In this document: one piece after another, positions 17,262 to 26,400 of the stretch
Layout of the letters: each line of letters opens with the position of its first letter
Position numbering within the stretch: the first letter of the stretch is position 1
NCBI GenBank assembly: GCA_006508105.1
Contig: QKPP01000240.1
Coordinates: forward strand, 2,176 to 37,532
From: Myxococcales bacterium FL481
Lineage (GTDB): Bacteria; Myxococcota_A; Polyangia; Nannocystales; Nannocystaceae
Length of the DNA stretch: 35,357 bases
Direction of reading: 5' to 3'
Program-made: the position numbers and the translations under genes
The notes under the pieces: model-generated
Told to the model about the DNA's origin: nothing
Databases searched by the model: none
The model's input: only the letters and a program-made list of their open reading frames with translations

Positions 17262-18023
17262 TCAGTCGGGCGCAACGACCACCAGGTCGACCGCCCCGCC
17301 GACCACGTGCTGAGCCTCCGCCGGCGGCGATTGGCGGAGTACGCGGCCTCCACTGATCTCCGGGTGTTCACGCCGGGTGATCTCGCCCACCTCGAAGCCT
17401 GCATCTTTGAGGGCTTGGCGCGCCTTGGGCAGCCGCTTGCCCACGACTTTGGGTACTTCACGCAGCTGCTCGGACACCACGAGCCGGGCGATCGAGCCTT
17501 TTGGCGACTTGGCGTTGGCGTTCGGGTTTTGGCGAATCACGCTGCCAGCTGGCTTGTCGCTGCGTTCGAGTGCGGCCGGAGGCACCTCGAACCCGGCCGA
17601 GAGCAGCGAATTGCGGGCGCGGTCGAGCGGCTGACCCACCACGTTGGGCACCGTCACCATCTCCGGGGACTTGGCCACGATCACGTGGATCTCCTTTTGG
17701 CGCAGCGGAGCGCCGCCGGTCGGGATCTGCTCGAGGATGGTGCCCGGCTTGACCTTGGCGTCGACCCGTTCGCCTTCCTCGATCACCATGATGCCCTCGC
17801 GGCTCCACCGATCGCGCGCGGCTCGAACGCTGAGTCCCTCGATGTTTGGGGTGCTCATCTCGCGCGCCGTTGCAGGGACCGAAGAAGCCGTCGGGGAGGT
17901 GACGGCCGAGGCGTCGGACCGGGGGAGCAGGCCGTGCCACTTGAGCATGGCCGGCCCGAGCGCAAACACGCTGACCGTCGAGATCACGAGGGAAATCAAG
18001 ATGACCTTGAGAGTGTCGACCAT
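17262..18023 (-). CDS. PASTA-repeat membrane protein without kinase domain
   Basis: A 253-residue protein with a short cytoplasmic start, one membrane segment (about 5-26) and a Ser/Thr/Ala linker. Three PASTA domains follow at about 57-119, 123-185 and 189-251. Each has the P-N/K-V-x-G-x4-A-R pattern (VPNVVGQPLDRAR, VPKVVGKRLPKAR) and a closing strand such as RLVVSE. PASTA domains outside the membrane are known to bind muropeptides or penicillin-binding proteins. Here there is no kinase or transpeptidase domain, so it may be a wall-sensing or scaffolding protein; that is inference. The ATG at 18023 places the membrane segment at the N-terminus. It leads a probable two-gene operon with the hydrolase. 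Confidence 0.88.
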   Translation of the reverse strand: MVDTLKVILISLVISTVSVFALGPAMLKWHGLLPRSDASAVTSPTASSVPATAREMSTPNIEGLSVRAARDRWSREGIMVIEEGERVDAKVKPGTILEQIPTGGAPLRQKEIHVIVAKSPEMVTVPNVVGQPLDRARNSLLSAGFEVPPAALERSDKPAGSVIRQNPNANAKSPKGSIARLVVSEQLREVPKVVGKRLPKARQALKDAGFEVGEITRREHPEISGGRVLRQSPPAEAQHVVGGAVDLVVVAPD

Positions 18024-18415
18024 GAGGCGCCCGCACCGGCAGCTGTCGACATCGTAGCGAATGTCGCAGGCCGGCGCGAACAGCACGGTACCGCGCGGTT
18101 GGGCTGCGCTGCTCAGGGTCCAGCCCGTCGGAGCGGCTCGCGGTGAGGACCCGCCCCGGGGCCCCGGCGCGGGCCGGGTGCGCGGTCGGCTGGGGTCAAA
18201 CCCTCCCCGCGCGGACCGAGCCAGGTTCCGGGCGGGAACGCGTGCGCACGTCGGGCGGTTTTCTCTGGTCGCCGACGCGAGATCCGGATACGACGTTCGC
18301 CCAGCCGAATCTCTGCGTTCAACCCCGGGCGGCGCCGCCCGGGCCCACGCCGACGCTCGTCCCCCTTGCTCTTCGCCGGCGCACGGTGCAAGTCGTCGTG
18401 AACGGCACCACACCC
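18024..18415. other. Divergent promoter region between PASTA and DUF2079 genes
   Basis: About 390 bp with GC-rich open frames on both strands that read as Arg/Pro-rich noise. It must hold promoters for both divergent genes, but I cannot point to clear -35/-10 boxes. No RNA gene or repeat is seen. Confidence 0.5.
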
Positions 18416-20335
18416 ATGGCTTCGCGTCCTTCCGTTACTTTGCCGCGCGTCGCGGATCTCCTCTACATCGCTTTGACGAGCATCGCCCTCGGCATCGCCG
18501 CGTGGGCCGCGATTCATCCCGAGCAGCTCCCCGCCTGGTCGACCAATGGGCTCGATCGAGCGATGCGACTGAAGCTGGGCGGATTTGTCGGCGCCAGCTC
18601 GGCCGTGGTTATCGGCGGAACGTTGGCGTGGGCATGGCGGCTTCGTGCCCCGGAGGGGGCGGCAGCGCTCGCCGTAGCGGTCCGACGTGTGACGGGTGGG
18701 GCCCGCTGGCTGGTGCTGCTGCTGCCGATCGTCGCGTTGTGGGTGCCCAAACTCGAGACTTCGAATCGCTGGCTGACCCTGGTGCTGATCGTCATGGCGA
18801 CGGTCGGCACGCTGGTCGCGAGCGAGCGCACCCTGGCCGGGTGGTCCAAACCGCTGGGCGACGAATCTCGGGTCACCCGCGTTCATGTCGCGGTGCTGGT
18901 GGGATTCATGGTGGCCTACGCGGCTCTCATCTCGCGTTTGGCCCTGATCGAGCATCACACCCTGCGCACCCACGCGTTCGACCTGGCGATCTACGACAAC
19001 TTGGTGTGGCACACGGCCCACGGCAACCTGCTCGGTTCGAGCTTCGTGCGCGGCGGCAACCACATGTCGGCGCACTTCGATCCGATCCTGGCCATCTTGG
19101 CGCCGGTTTACCGCTTGTACCCCCGCGCGGAGACCCTGTTGGTGTTCCAATCGGTCTGGTTGGCGCTGGGCGCCATTCCGATGTTCCTTTTGGGGGTGCG
19201 TGCCTTCGGGCACGCGGGTTTGGCCCTGATCGGCGCGCTGACCTACCTGCTCCACCCCGCGCTGATGGGCGCGAATCTTTTTGACTTTCACTCGCTGACG
19301 CTGGTGATCCCCACCGCACTGTGGGCCGTGTACTGCCTCGAGAGCGAGCGGTGGCGGGGCCTCGCGGTCGCGGTGGCACTGATTCTGCTCACCCGCGAGG
19401 ACATGTCGTTTCTCGTGTTTGGCATCGCGTTGTACGTGGCCGCTTGCCGACGATTCCGACTGGCCGCGATCTTGGCTGGCACGGCGATTGTGTACTTCGT
19501 GGTGGTCAAGTTGGCGATCATGCGCGACGCCGCGATCATCTCCAGCGGGGCCAACAACAGCTACTCGTACGTTTATTTCTTCGCGGATATGATCCCGATC
19601 GCCAGCGAGGGCGCGCGGGGCCTGCTGCTCAGTGCCATCATCAATCCGATCTACACCCTCACGGTGTGGTTTTCGCCGGACAAGATGCACTACTGGGCTT
19701 GTCTGTTGCTCCCGTTGGCGTTCGCTCCGTTCTTCGCGGGCAACAAGCGCTGGCTGGCGGTCTATGGGTTGTTTTTTGTCGGCATGGCGTCCCGACGCCA
19801 CGTGTTCTCGTTGTACTTTCAGTACTCCTCGGTGTTGTTGCCGTTTCTGTGTGCGATCACGCCGTTTGGGATCATGGCCCTCGCGCGGGGACGAATCGCG
19901 GGCGCGCTCGGCGTGCCGCCCAGTCGCGCCGCGCATGCGTTGGTGGCCGCGATGCTATGCGCATCGGTACTGACGACGTGGAAGTACGGCGCCCTGGCTC
20001 CAAACGACGCCTTTCGCGGCGGCTGGAACCGAATCACGCACAGCTCGACGCCCGAGCAAGACGAGCGCTACGTCGCGTTGCGCGAGATTATCGCCAGCAT
20101 CCCCGCCGACGCCAGCGTGTCCGCCTCGCGGACGTTGGCCCCTCACGTCTCGAATCGGGTCACCGCCCGCCGCTTTCCGGTGATTCGCAACGCCGACTAT
20201 GTGCTCGTCCTCAAGTCGAGTGCCCGCCGAGGCAAAGAGAAAAAGAAGCTCGGCCAGCTGCGCAAGAGCACTCGCTATCGGCTCATCGGGGAGCGATCCG
20301 GGATTTTGATCTACAAGCGACGCAACGTGAAGTGA
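18416..20335 (+). CDS. DUF2079 multi-span membrane protein
   Basis: A 639-residue inner-membrane protein with a dozen or so hydrophobic spans. The DUF2079 signature is HAFDLAIYDNLVWHTAHGN, followed by HFDPILAILAPVYRLYPRAETLLVFQ and later LTREDMSFLVFG. The C-terminal 110 residues (after TTWKYGALAPNDAF) form a soluble domain ending in SGILIYKRR. DUF2079 proteins look like GT-C glycosyltransferases, with an acidic residue in the first extracytoplasmic loop, but no activity is established as far as I know. The ATG at 18416 is chosen because it sits just before the first span; a GTG at 18398 is possible. The gene converges with the two AftB-like genes and very likely belongs with them in surface glycosylation. 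Confidence 0.85.
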   Translation: MASRPSVTLPRVADLLYIALTSIALGIAAWAAIHPEQLPAWSTNGLDRAMRLKLGGFVGASSAVVIGGTLAWAWRLRAPEGAAALAVAVRRVTGGARWLVLLLPIVALWVPKLETSNRWLTLVLIVMATVGTLVASERTLAGWSKPLGDESRVTRVHVAVLVGFMVAYAALISRLALIEHHTLRTHAFDLAIYDNLVWHTAHGNLLGSSFVRGGNHMSAHFDPILAILAPVYRLYPRAETLLVFQSVWLALGAIPMFLLGVRAFGHAGLALIGALTYLLHPALMGANLFDFHSLTLVIPTALWAVYCLESERWRGLAVAVALILLTREDMSFLVFGIALYVAACRRFRLAAILAGTAIVYFVVVKLAIMRDAAIISSGANNSYSYVYFFADMIPIASEGARGLLLSAIINPIYTLTVWFSPDKMHYWACLLLPLAFAPFFAGNKRWLAVYGLFFVGMASRRHVFSLYFQYSSVLLPFLCAITPFGIMALARGRIAGALGVPPSRAAHALVAAMLCASVLTTWKYGALAPNDAFRGGWNRITHSSTPEQDERYVALREIIASIPADASVSASRTLAPHVSNRVTARRFPVIRNADYVLVLKSSARRGKEKKKLGQLRKSTRYRLIGERSGILIYKRRNVK

Positions 20336-20337
20336 CC

Positions 20338-20369
20338 GACCGCGATCGCCGATGGGGATGGCCGCGGTC
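20338..20369. terminator. Possible hairpin between convergent glycosylation genes
   Basis: GACCGCG at 20338-20344 pairs with CGCGGTC at 20363-20369, just after the DUF2079 stop in an 84-bp convergent gap. The 18-nt loop can pair a little further (GCC/GGC). There is no T-tract. Confidence 0.35.
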
Positions 20370-20419
20370 ACGCCGAGCCGGATGCGGTTAGACGGCCTCC
20401 GACCGGACCTGAATCGGCT

Positions 20420-22363
20420 CTACGGCTTGGTCGCGACCGGCCCGTCCCAGCTGTGAGGGTAGGCGGGCAGGGCTTGTTCGTACGCTCGCACAAACCGCTG
20501 GCGGCGAGCATCGTCGTCGTTGTGTTGGAAGTAGAAGTCGTCCAAGAACGCGAGCTTGGCCATCACGCGGGCATGGGCGCGATCGTCGAGCGGTTGTTTG
20601 CGCCGCGCGAGCCGACGAATGTAGCGATCGATGTGGCGCTCGGTCTTGGGCGGCTTGGCGTCGGGGGCGATTTCCCGCAACAGCGCCATGTCGTCCCGGT
20701 CGTAGTACAAAAGCTGCCACTTGGGCTTGCACGTGGGCGGCGTGAGGCACACCTTCTTCAGGCGATCGTGGCCTCCGACGATGCCCCAACCCAGCAGAAA
20801 CTGGACTTCGCCTTCGAGTATTTGCTCTAGTGTGGCCATCTTCTCGTGACCGGGAATGCCCCGGCGGCTGAGGCGGCGGCGAGCGACCGCCTTCTCGGTC
20901 AACCCGAGGGTGTCGAATAGCTCGTGTCTTCCGTAGTAGGAGATCATGCCGATGCCCGAGCACGCGATTTTGGGGCGGAATCCGGCGTCGTAGAGCTCTC
21001 CGAGTTGCTGGCCATGGTCATAGGCCCAGTGCTCGACCTCGACGGGGAACCAGGAGCGAACGCGGTAGTAGCTGCGCTGCTCGTTCATATTCCAGCGATA
21101 CTGCATCACGGGGAACAGTTGGGCGCTGACCGCCGTGCTGGCCAGCAAACCGAACAGCGCGGCGTGCTTGAGCCGGCGTGGTCCGTTGTGCCCCGCCCGG
21201 TGCAAGCTGGCGTACACCGAGTGTTCGGCCGCCACGACCACCAGGGGCACCAGCGGCACAAAGAACCGCCCAAACATGTAGCCACCCCCGACTTTGACGA
21301 GGTAAGCCGTCACCAACACGGCGGTGAGCAGCGTGAGCTGGAAGAAGCGGCGGGCGGGCAGGGTTGTGGCCCGCGAGTAGCCCCACGCGATCACGACGAG
21401 CAAAACCCAAGTGTGAGGGGCGGCGAGAAAGGCGGTGAGGTAGCGCAGACCCTGTTGCCAGTAGACCTGGTCGGCGGCCTTGGCGTAGTAGGTATTGGGG
21501 AGCCACTCGCCGTAGTAGATCCGTCGCCATCCGAGGTGGAGCAGGACCAACAGTGCGGGCGCGGCGAGGTGCAGCACGCGGGCGAAGTCCTCCGAACGCA
21601 GCGAGGCGACGAAAGCCGGCGGCCGGCGGGCGATCGTCGCCAGCCACGGCAGTGCGCCGACCATCACCGCGGCGGCGTAGTACAGCGCATGATCGGGGCG
21701 GGTCAGGGTGGCCAGTGCGAAGCACACCCCGGCCCAACGCATGCCCTTGCGATCGGTGGCGAAACAAAACGCGCCCGCGCCGAGAATCGTGAGCATGGCG
21801 ACGAATCCCGTCTCCATGCCGGTGGTTCCGTATTCGACGAACACCGCCTGCGTCGCCAGCAAGGCCGCGGCCAACGGCAGATGAAAGGTCCCCGCGGGGG
21901 AGGGCGACAGCCGGCGTCCTAGTCGGGCGGCGGTCAAGATCGTGACGGCGAACGCGGTCAACGAACCGATCAGCGCCAGGAGAGGCAGCTCGACGCCCGT
22001 GACCCAGTTGGCGCCGGCCAGTAGTACCGTCCACAGGAAGTTGGTATACCCCTCCACCCGCTGGCCGACGTTGAACACCAATCCGTGGCCCTCGACGAGA
22101 TTGCGGGCGTAGCGGAGGGAGATGTACGCGTCGTCAAACAGCGAGGCCTGGTGGATCGCGTGGGCGAGGCCACCAAGCAGCACGATTGCCGTGAGGATCC
22201 GCTCCACACGACGCCGGCGCGCGATCGGCCCCGGACCGAGCCCCGGCGGCAATGCGGATACCCGCCACGCGACCAGGCCGAGCGCGAACAAGGCCAGCAT
22301 GACCGTGGTCAGTGGGCGGGTCACCAGCAGGTACGTGCGTAGGATGTCGAGAAGATCCGCCAC
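20420..22363 (-). CDS. GT-C membrane glycosyltransferase, AftB-like (copy 1)
   Basis: A protein of about 647 residues with many membrane spans. The first outer loop has the GT-C acidic pair in FDDAYISLRYARNLVEGHGL (Asp77, Asp78), followed by [10 protein letters not shown]. This block is shared with the mycobacterial arabinofuranosyltransferase AftB and many uncharacterised homologues that use polyprenyl-phosphate sugars. Further conserved blocks are [21 protein letters not shown] and GIGMISYYGR. The last 180 residues are soluble, with a PGHEKMA motif and an HNDDD tail. The GTG at 22363 is the preferred start; a TTG at 22387 is possible and no ribosome site decides. It is a clear paralogue of the next gene upstream, with which it is probably co-transcribed. 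Confidence 0.82.
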   Translation of the reverse strand: MADLLDILRTYLLVTRPLTTVMLALFALGLVAWRVSALPPGLGPGPIARRRRVERILTAIVLLGGLAHAIHQASLFDDAYISLRYARNLVEGHGLVFNVGQRVEGYTNFLWTVLLAGANWVTGVELPLLALIGSLTAFAVTILTAARLGRRLSPSPAGTFHLPLAAALLATQAVFVEYGTTGMETGFVAMLTILGAGAFCFATDRKGMRWAGVCFALATLTRPDHALYYAAAVMVGALPWLATIARRPPAFVASLRSEDFARVLHLAAPALLVLLHLGWRRIYYGEWLPNTYYAKAADQVYWQQGLRYLTAFLAAPHTWVLLVVIAWGYSRATTLPARRFFQLTLLTAVLVTAYLVKVGGGYMFGRFFVPLVPLVVVAAEHSVYASLHRAGHNGPRRLKHAALFGLLASTAVSAQLFPVMQYRWNMNEQRSYYRVRSWFPVEVEHWAYDHGQQLGELYDAGFRPKIACSGIGMISYYGRHELFDTLGLTEKAVARRRLSRRGIPGHEKMATLEQILEGEVQFLLGWGIVGGHDRLKKVCLTPPTCKPKWQLLYYDRDDMALLREIAPDAKPPKTERHIDRYIRRLARRKQPLDDRAHARVMAKLAFLDDFYFQHNDDDARRQRFVRAYEQALPAYPHSWDGPVATKP

Positions 22364-22597
22364 GGCTTGTCGTTGTGCCCGGCCCAAAGCGTTGGCCGGT
22401 TTCGTCGGACCGAGCCCGGCGCGTCGCCAAGCGGCGCTGACAAGGCGCGAGGAGGGAGTTTATCGGACATAAGCGACCGGCGAGCAACGCCAGCGGCGTC
22501 GGCTCGCGCCGTTCGCGGGGCCGCGCCACCCGTTCGACTTGCGGCTCGACGGCTGGTGCGACGGGCGGGCCGTTCACGACTCTGGCGCCCGCCCGCG

Positions 22598-24520
22598 TCA
22601 ACGACCGCGGGCGAGCAGCGCTTCGAATGGACCTTGGCGTTTCGGGTCGTCGTTGTGATCGAAGTAGTACCGCTTGAACCAGCGGTAGTGCTCTTCGACT
22701 TCGGATCGCGGCTTTTTGGACATGCCCCGGATGTAGCGATCGAGGTATCGCTCGAAGTCGCGAAACTTGGCTCCCGGCACGAGTCTCCGAATCTCTCGCA
22801 TGACTTCTCGGTCGTAGCGCAAAATGAACCACTTGCTGCGCTTGCCCCCGAGCCAACTGATCTGCGCTTCGCGTTCCAGCCACGCGGGAAATGCAAGCCA
22901 GTACCGGGCGATATGGACGCCACGCTGGTGCAAGTACTCGATCGACGCCCGTTTCTCGTGCCCGGGCCGGGTGCGTTCGGGCAGCTCGCGATGAGCGGTC
23001 GCCGCATCCGTCAATCCCATCACATCGATGATCTCCAGCCCGGAGTAGTAACCGACGGCTCCGATGCCAGATGTCGCCAGGATAATCGGCGGGTCCGCTT
23101 GCTGCAGCGGCTCGATGGCGCGCGCCACCCGAAAGTTCGGATGGGACACCGTGACGGGACTCCACGCGCGAACCGGGTAGATCGCGCCCTCGTTGGCGAT
23201 CATCTCCACCTGCTTTCCACGACCGAAGATATTGGCCGGCACGGCGGTCGCGAACGTGGCGGCGGTGAACACTGCCCCTACGGTGGGTCGCCGGGTCTGG
23301 GCCGCGGCGAGCAGCTGTTGCAGTGCGACGAGAAGCAGCGGGATCAGACTCACGTAGAAGCGCCCGTGCATGAAGTCGCCGCCGACGCGGGCGATGTAGA
23401 CGTTGTATGTGAGGAACGCGACGAGAAAGAAACCGCGAAAGCGTCGAGCCGCGCCACTATCGAATCGGACCAGCGCGTAGGGTACCAGCAACACCAGCCC
23501 CACCCACAAATGGCTCGAGCAGTAAAACGCCACGGCGTAGACGAGACCTTGGCTGAAGTAGCTCAACCCGGCGGACTTGGCATAGTAAGTGTTTGGAAAA
23601 ATGTCGCCGTAGTAGTGGACTTTCCAGGCCAAGTAGATGAGGTACCCGCCAAACGGGGCCACGTAGGCGAGCATAAGACCGGACAAACGAGGCGGGAACC
23701 ATCGGCGCCAAATACTTGCACTGTGAACTGTCGACGGGGGTCGACGTTGGGCGACCAGGTGGTGGATGACCACCACTGCGCCGGCAGCGTAGAAAATGCC
23801 GTGGTCGGGGCGGGTCAGGGTCGCCAAGATGAACGCCGTGCCCGCGGCGAGCCCATCCCAATGGTGGCGGAGGCGCCCGAGATGCAACGCACCCGCGCAG
23901 ACGAGCGCCGCCGCGCCAGCGGTCTCGAGCCCGGTGGTGCCGAACTGAATGAACACCGGTTGCAGAGCCAAAAGCCCGGGTGCGATGAGCAACGAGGGAA
24001 AAGTGGCGGGTCTCGACGACGGGTGGGGGTGAACCGTCGCGCCGAGTCGCGCGACCAGGACGATCGTGGTGGCCAGACAACCGAGGGCGCTGAGGATGCC
24101 GAGTAAGGGCAACTCGACGCCGGTGATCCAGTGCAGTCCGGCGAGGCCGACTGTCCACAAGAAATTGGTGTAGCCCTCAACGTACTCGCCGGGGTTGTAG
24201 ACCAGCCCGTGGCCCGACACGAGGTTTCTTGCGTAGCGAAACGAGATGAACGCATCGTCGACGCAAGAAGCCTGCAGCAGCGCGCCCCAGATCGCGCACC
24301 CGACAAACGCTGCGATGCACAGCCGGCCCACCCACCGAGGAGGCCACTGTGCCCGTGGTCGCCGACTCAGCGAGGCCACCAGCGCTCCGAGGACTCCCAC
24401 CATCAGCAGCGTCGGGCCCAGCTCGACGAGCTGCCCCGCGTACGTTTCGAGCAAACTGTCGACGAACGCGGCCGCGCGCGACCAGTCCTCAGTTGGAAGC
24501 CAACGTGCAAGAGCCAACAT
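22598..24520 (-). CDS. GT-C membrane glycosyltransferase, AftB-like (copy 2)
   Basis: A 640-residue paralogue of the downstream gene. It has the same blocks in the same order: [20 protein letters not shown] (Asp88, Asp89), [50 protein letters not shown] and a terminal HNDDPKRQ. At least ten hydrophobic spans are seen, then a soluble C-terminal domain of about 180 residues. By family it should transfer a sugar from a lipid-phosphate donor at the outer face of the inner membrane; the donor sugar is unknown. The ATG at 24520 gives a start close to the first span. The gaps to its neighbours are 157 bp (methyltransferase) and 234 bp (copy 1), so internal promoters are possible. Confidence 0.84.
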   Translation of the reverse strand: MLALARWLPTEDWSRAAAFVDSLLETYAGQLVELGPTLLMVGVLGALVASLSRRPRAQWPPRWVGRLCIAAFVGCAIWGALLQASCVDDAFISFRYARNLVSGHGLVYNPGEYVEGYTNFLWTVGLAGLHWITGVELPLLGILSALGCLATTIVLVARLGATVHPHPSSRPATFPSLLIAPGLLALQPVFIQFGTTGLETAGAAALVCAGALHLGRLRHHWDGLAAGTAFILATLTRPDHGIFYAAGAVVVIHHLVAQRRPPSTVHSASIWRRWFPPRLSGLMLAYVAPFGGYLIYLAWKVHYYGDIFPNTYYAKSAGLSYFSQGLVYAVAFYCSSHLWVGLVLLVPYALVRFDSGAARRFRGFFLVAFLTYNVYIARVGGDFMHGRFYVSLIPLLLVALQQLLAAAQTRRPTVGAVFTAATFATAVPANIFGRGKQVEMIANEGAIYPVRAWSPVTVSHPNFRVARAIEPLQQADPPIILATSGIGAVGYYSGLEIIDVMGLTDAATAHRELPERTRPGHEKRASIEYLHQRGVHIARYWLAFPAWLEREAQISWLGGKRSKWFILRYDREVMREIRRLVPGAKFRDFERYLDRYIRGMSKKPRSEVEEHYRWFKRYYFDHNDDPKRQGPFEALLARGR

Positions 24521-24677
24521 ATCGCTTCGGCGCGGCGAGAGTACGACGAGGGCCCGACGCGGGGGCATCCCCCGGCTCGGCGGTCCACTGTCGGGGTGAA
24601 ACCGCCGTCCGCAGCCGCCTGGCTTCCCGGCGGGCGACCGATTCCACGAGCCGTTTCGCGATTCGGTTGGGTCGCGA

Positions 24678-25307
24678 CTACCCGCGTCGCTCAGCCAGTG
24701 CGATGGTCCACGGGGCGGCCATCGGCGTCGCGACGAGGTTGAACCGTTGCGACACGAACTCGAGAAACGCCGAGCGCGACCACAGGTTCACGTGCTCGGG
24801 ATGATTGCCTAGACGCGACAAGTGCCGCCCGCGCAGCAGATTCGCCCCCCGAAACAAAGGTTCCCAGGGCACGCTGAGGAGGACGAACCGGTTCGTCAAT
24901 CGCTCTAGAATCGGCAACATCTGCTCCGGCCGGTCGAGATGCTCGAGGACCTCGAGCATCATCACGAGATCGTAGCGGGAGTCCGCTTCCGTGCTCAGCT
25001 CCCGCGCGTCGCCTTGCCACACGGTCGCCGCCGCGCCGAGCCGACGTTTGGCCTGCTCGACCGCCGTGCCCGATAGTTCCACACCAGACAGTTTTGCGGC
25101 GATCCCCCCGTCGCGTAGCGCGGCAAGCGTGTAGCCCTCGCCACACCCGACGTCCAGCACCGTCTCCGCTCGGGTTTGCTGCACCGCGTTGACGATCTCG
25201 CGGTGGAACCGATCGATGACGAAGCGCTGCAACGGATTGCGGCTTTGGTGCTTCGCGTCGTTGCTACTCGTCGCTTTGGACCCAAACGTGGCGTCGGATG
25301 CGGTCAT
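24678..25307 (-). CDS. Class I SAM-dependent methyltransferase
   Basis: A 209-residue protein with the SAM motif [11 protein letters not shown] (residues 50-60), the acidic end of strand 2 in GVELSG, motif GDARELS and the post-III stretch [19 protein letters not shown]. This is a Methyltransf_11/UbiE-like domain of the type common in glycan and O-antigen loci. It has no membrane segment. The ATG at 25307 is 4 nt after the stop of the GT2 gene, so the two are almost certainly one transcript and may be translationally coupled. Methylation of a sugar, a lipid carrier or a glycan end is suggested only by this context; another small-molecule substrate cannot be excluded. Confidence 0.85.
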   Translation of the reverse strand: MTASDATFGSKATSSNDAKHQSRNPLQRFVIDRFHREIVNAVQQTRAETVLDVGCGEGYTLAALRDGGIAAKLSGVELSGTAVEQAKRRLGAAATVWQGDARELSTEADSRYDLVMMLEVLEHLDRPEQMLPILERLTNRFVLLSVPWEPLFRGANLLRGRHLSRLGNHPEHVNLWSRSAFLEFVSQRFNLVATPMAAPWTIALAERRG

Positions 25308-25311
25308 GGGA

Positions 25312-26367
25312 TTAGCCGTTGGCGTCGGCCGGCGAGGGTGGATCGCCGCCTTGGGTCATGCGAACGATGGAAAACTTCTCGTTGTTCGACAGCATCGACC
25401 GTACGAGCAGTTCACCCACCAACCCGGTCGAGATCAGCTGAATCGCGCCCGTGATCAGCAGCACGCCCAGTGTGAGCAGGGGACGTGTGCCAATCGGCTC
25501 GCCCATGAGCCACAGCACCCCCAGGTAGCCCAGGATCGCGCTGCCCGCGACGCCGAATCCGAGCCCGGGAAGGGCGAACAAGTGCAGCGGCTGAGTACGA
25601 AACTGGGTGATCAGCACCACCGTCAGCAAGTCCATCAGCCCGTGGAGGAAGCGTCGCGCCCCGAACTTGCTATAGCCGTGCTGCCGTGCGCGGTGCTGCA
25701 CGACGATCTCGTCCAGCTGAAAACCCTTGGCGGCGGCGAGCGCCGGCATGAAGCGATGCATCCCGCCGTACACGCTCAGCTCGTCGATGCAGGCCCGTCG
25801 GTAGGCTTTGTAGCCACAGTTGATGTCGTGGAGCGAGACTCCGGTGACGCGCCGAACCAGCCAGTTGAAGGTCCGCGACGGCAGCGTCTTGCCGAATAGC
25901 GCGTCGTGGCGGGTCTTCTTCCACCCGCAGACAAGGTCCGCGCCGGCCTCGATGCGGCCCGCGAAGTCGGGAATCATCGCCGGGTCGTCCTGCAGGTCGC
26001 CATCGAGGGTCATGACGATCTCCCCCCGCGCGAGTTCGAACCCGGCGGCCAGCGCCGGGGACTTCCCGAAATTGCGGCGAAAGTGCACGACGCGCGTGTG
26101 GGCGTCCGCGAGCTCGTCGAGCTTCTGGTCGCTGCCGTCACGGCTACCGTCGTTGATATAGATGATCTCGTAGGGTCGCTCGAGGCGTTGCGCGCCCTCG
26201 GTGATCTCGCGGTGCAGCTGTTCGAGCGAATCGCGCTCGTTGTACACCGGCACGACGAACGATGCGTACGGCGCGGGGCGACTGTCGTCCTCGTCGGCGT
26301 GGGGGTCAACGCGTACTCGCCACAAGCCATCGGCCATGGAGTGCATATTGGCGGCGGAGGGGGACAT
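25312..26367 (-). CDS. GT2 polyprenyl-phosphate glycosyltransferase (DPM1/GtrB-like)
   Basis: A 351-residue protein. The GT-A domain begins with SFVVPVYNERDSLEQL near residue 36, then INDGSRDGS and the metal-binding DGDLQDDP (Asp122-Asp128). INCGYKAYRR and QHGYSKFG follow. The C-terminal part has two membrane spans (about 255-285 and 297-318). This is the layout of GtrB/ArnC/DPM1-like enzymes that load glucose, mannose or a similar sugar on undecaprenyl or dolichyl phosphate on the cytoplasmic face. The start is uncertain: ATGs at 26367, 26346 and 26337 are in frame, and none has a good ribosome site. It heads the minus-strand glycosylation genes and starts about 33 bp from the divergent DUF2723 gene. 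It is the probable source of lipid-linked sugar for the GT-C enzymes here. Confidence 0.86.
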   Translation of the reverse strand: MSPSAANMHSMADGLWRVRVDPHADEDDSRPAPYASFVVPVYNERDSLEQLHREITEGAQRLERPYEIIYINDGSRDGSDQKLDELADAHTRVVHFRRNFGKSPALAAGFELARGEIVMTLDGDLQDDPAMIPDFAGRIEAGADLVCGWKKTRHDALFGKTLPSRTFNWLVRRVTGVSLHDINCGYKAYRRACIDELSVYGGMHRFMPALAAAKGFQLDEIVVQHRARQHGYSKFGARRFLHGLMDLLTVVLITQFRTQPLHLFALPGLGFGVAGSAILGYLGVLWLMGEPIGTRPLLTLGVLLITGAIQLISTGLVGELLVRSMLSNNEKFSIVRMTQGGDPPSPADANG

Positions 26368-26400
26368 GAGGTCGGCCAAAGTGTGAGCGTGGTGTAGCAC

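Noticed and set aside
18113-19936. Minus-strand open frame of 607 codons, His/Arg/Gln-rich
   Set aside because: It is antisense to the DUF2079 membrane protein gene; a GC-rich codon pattern leaves the opposite strand open. No motif is seen.
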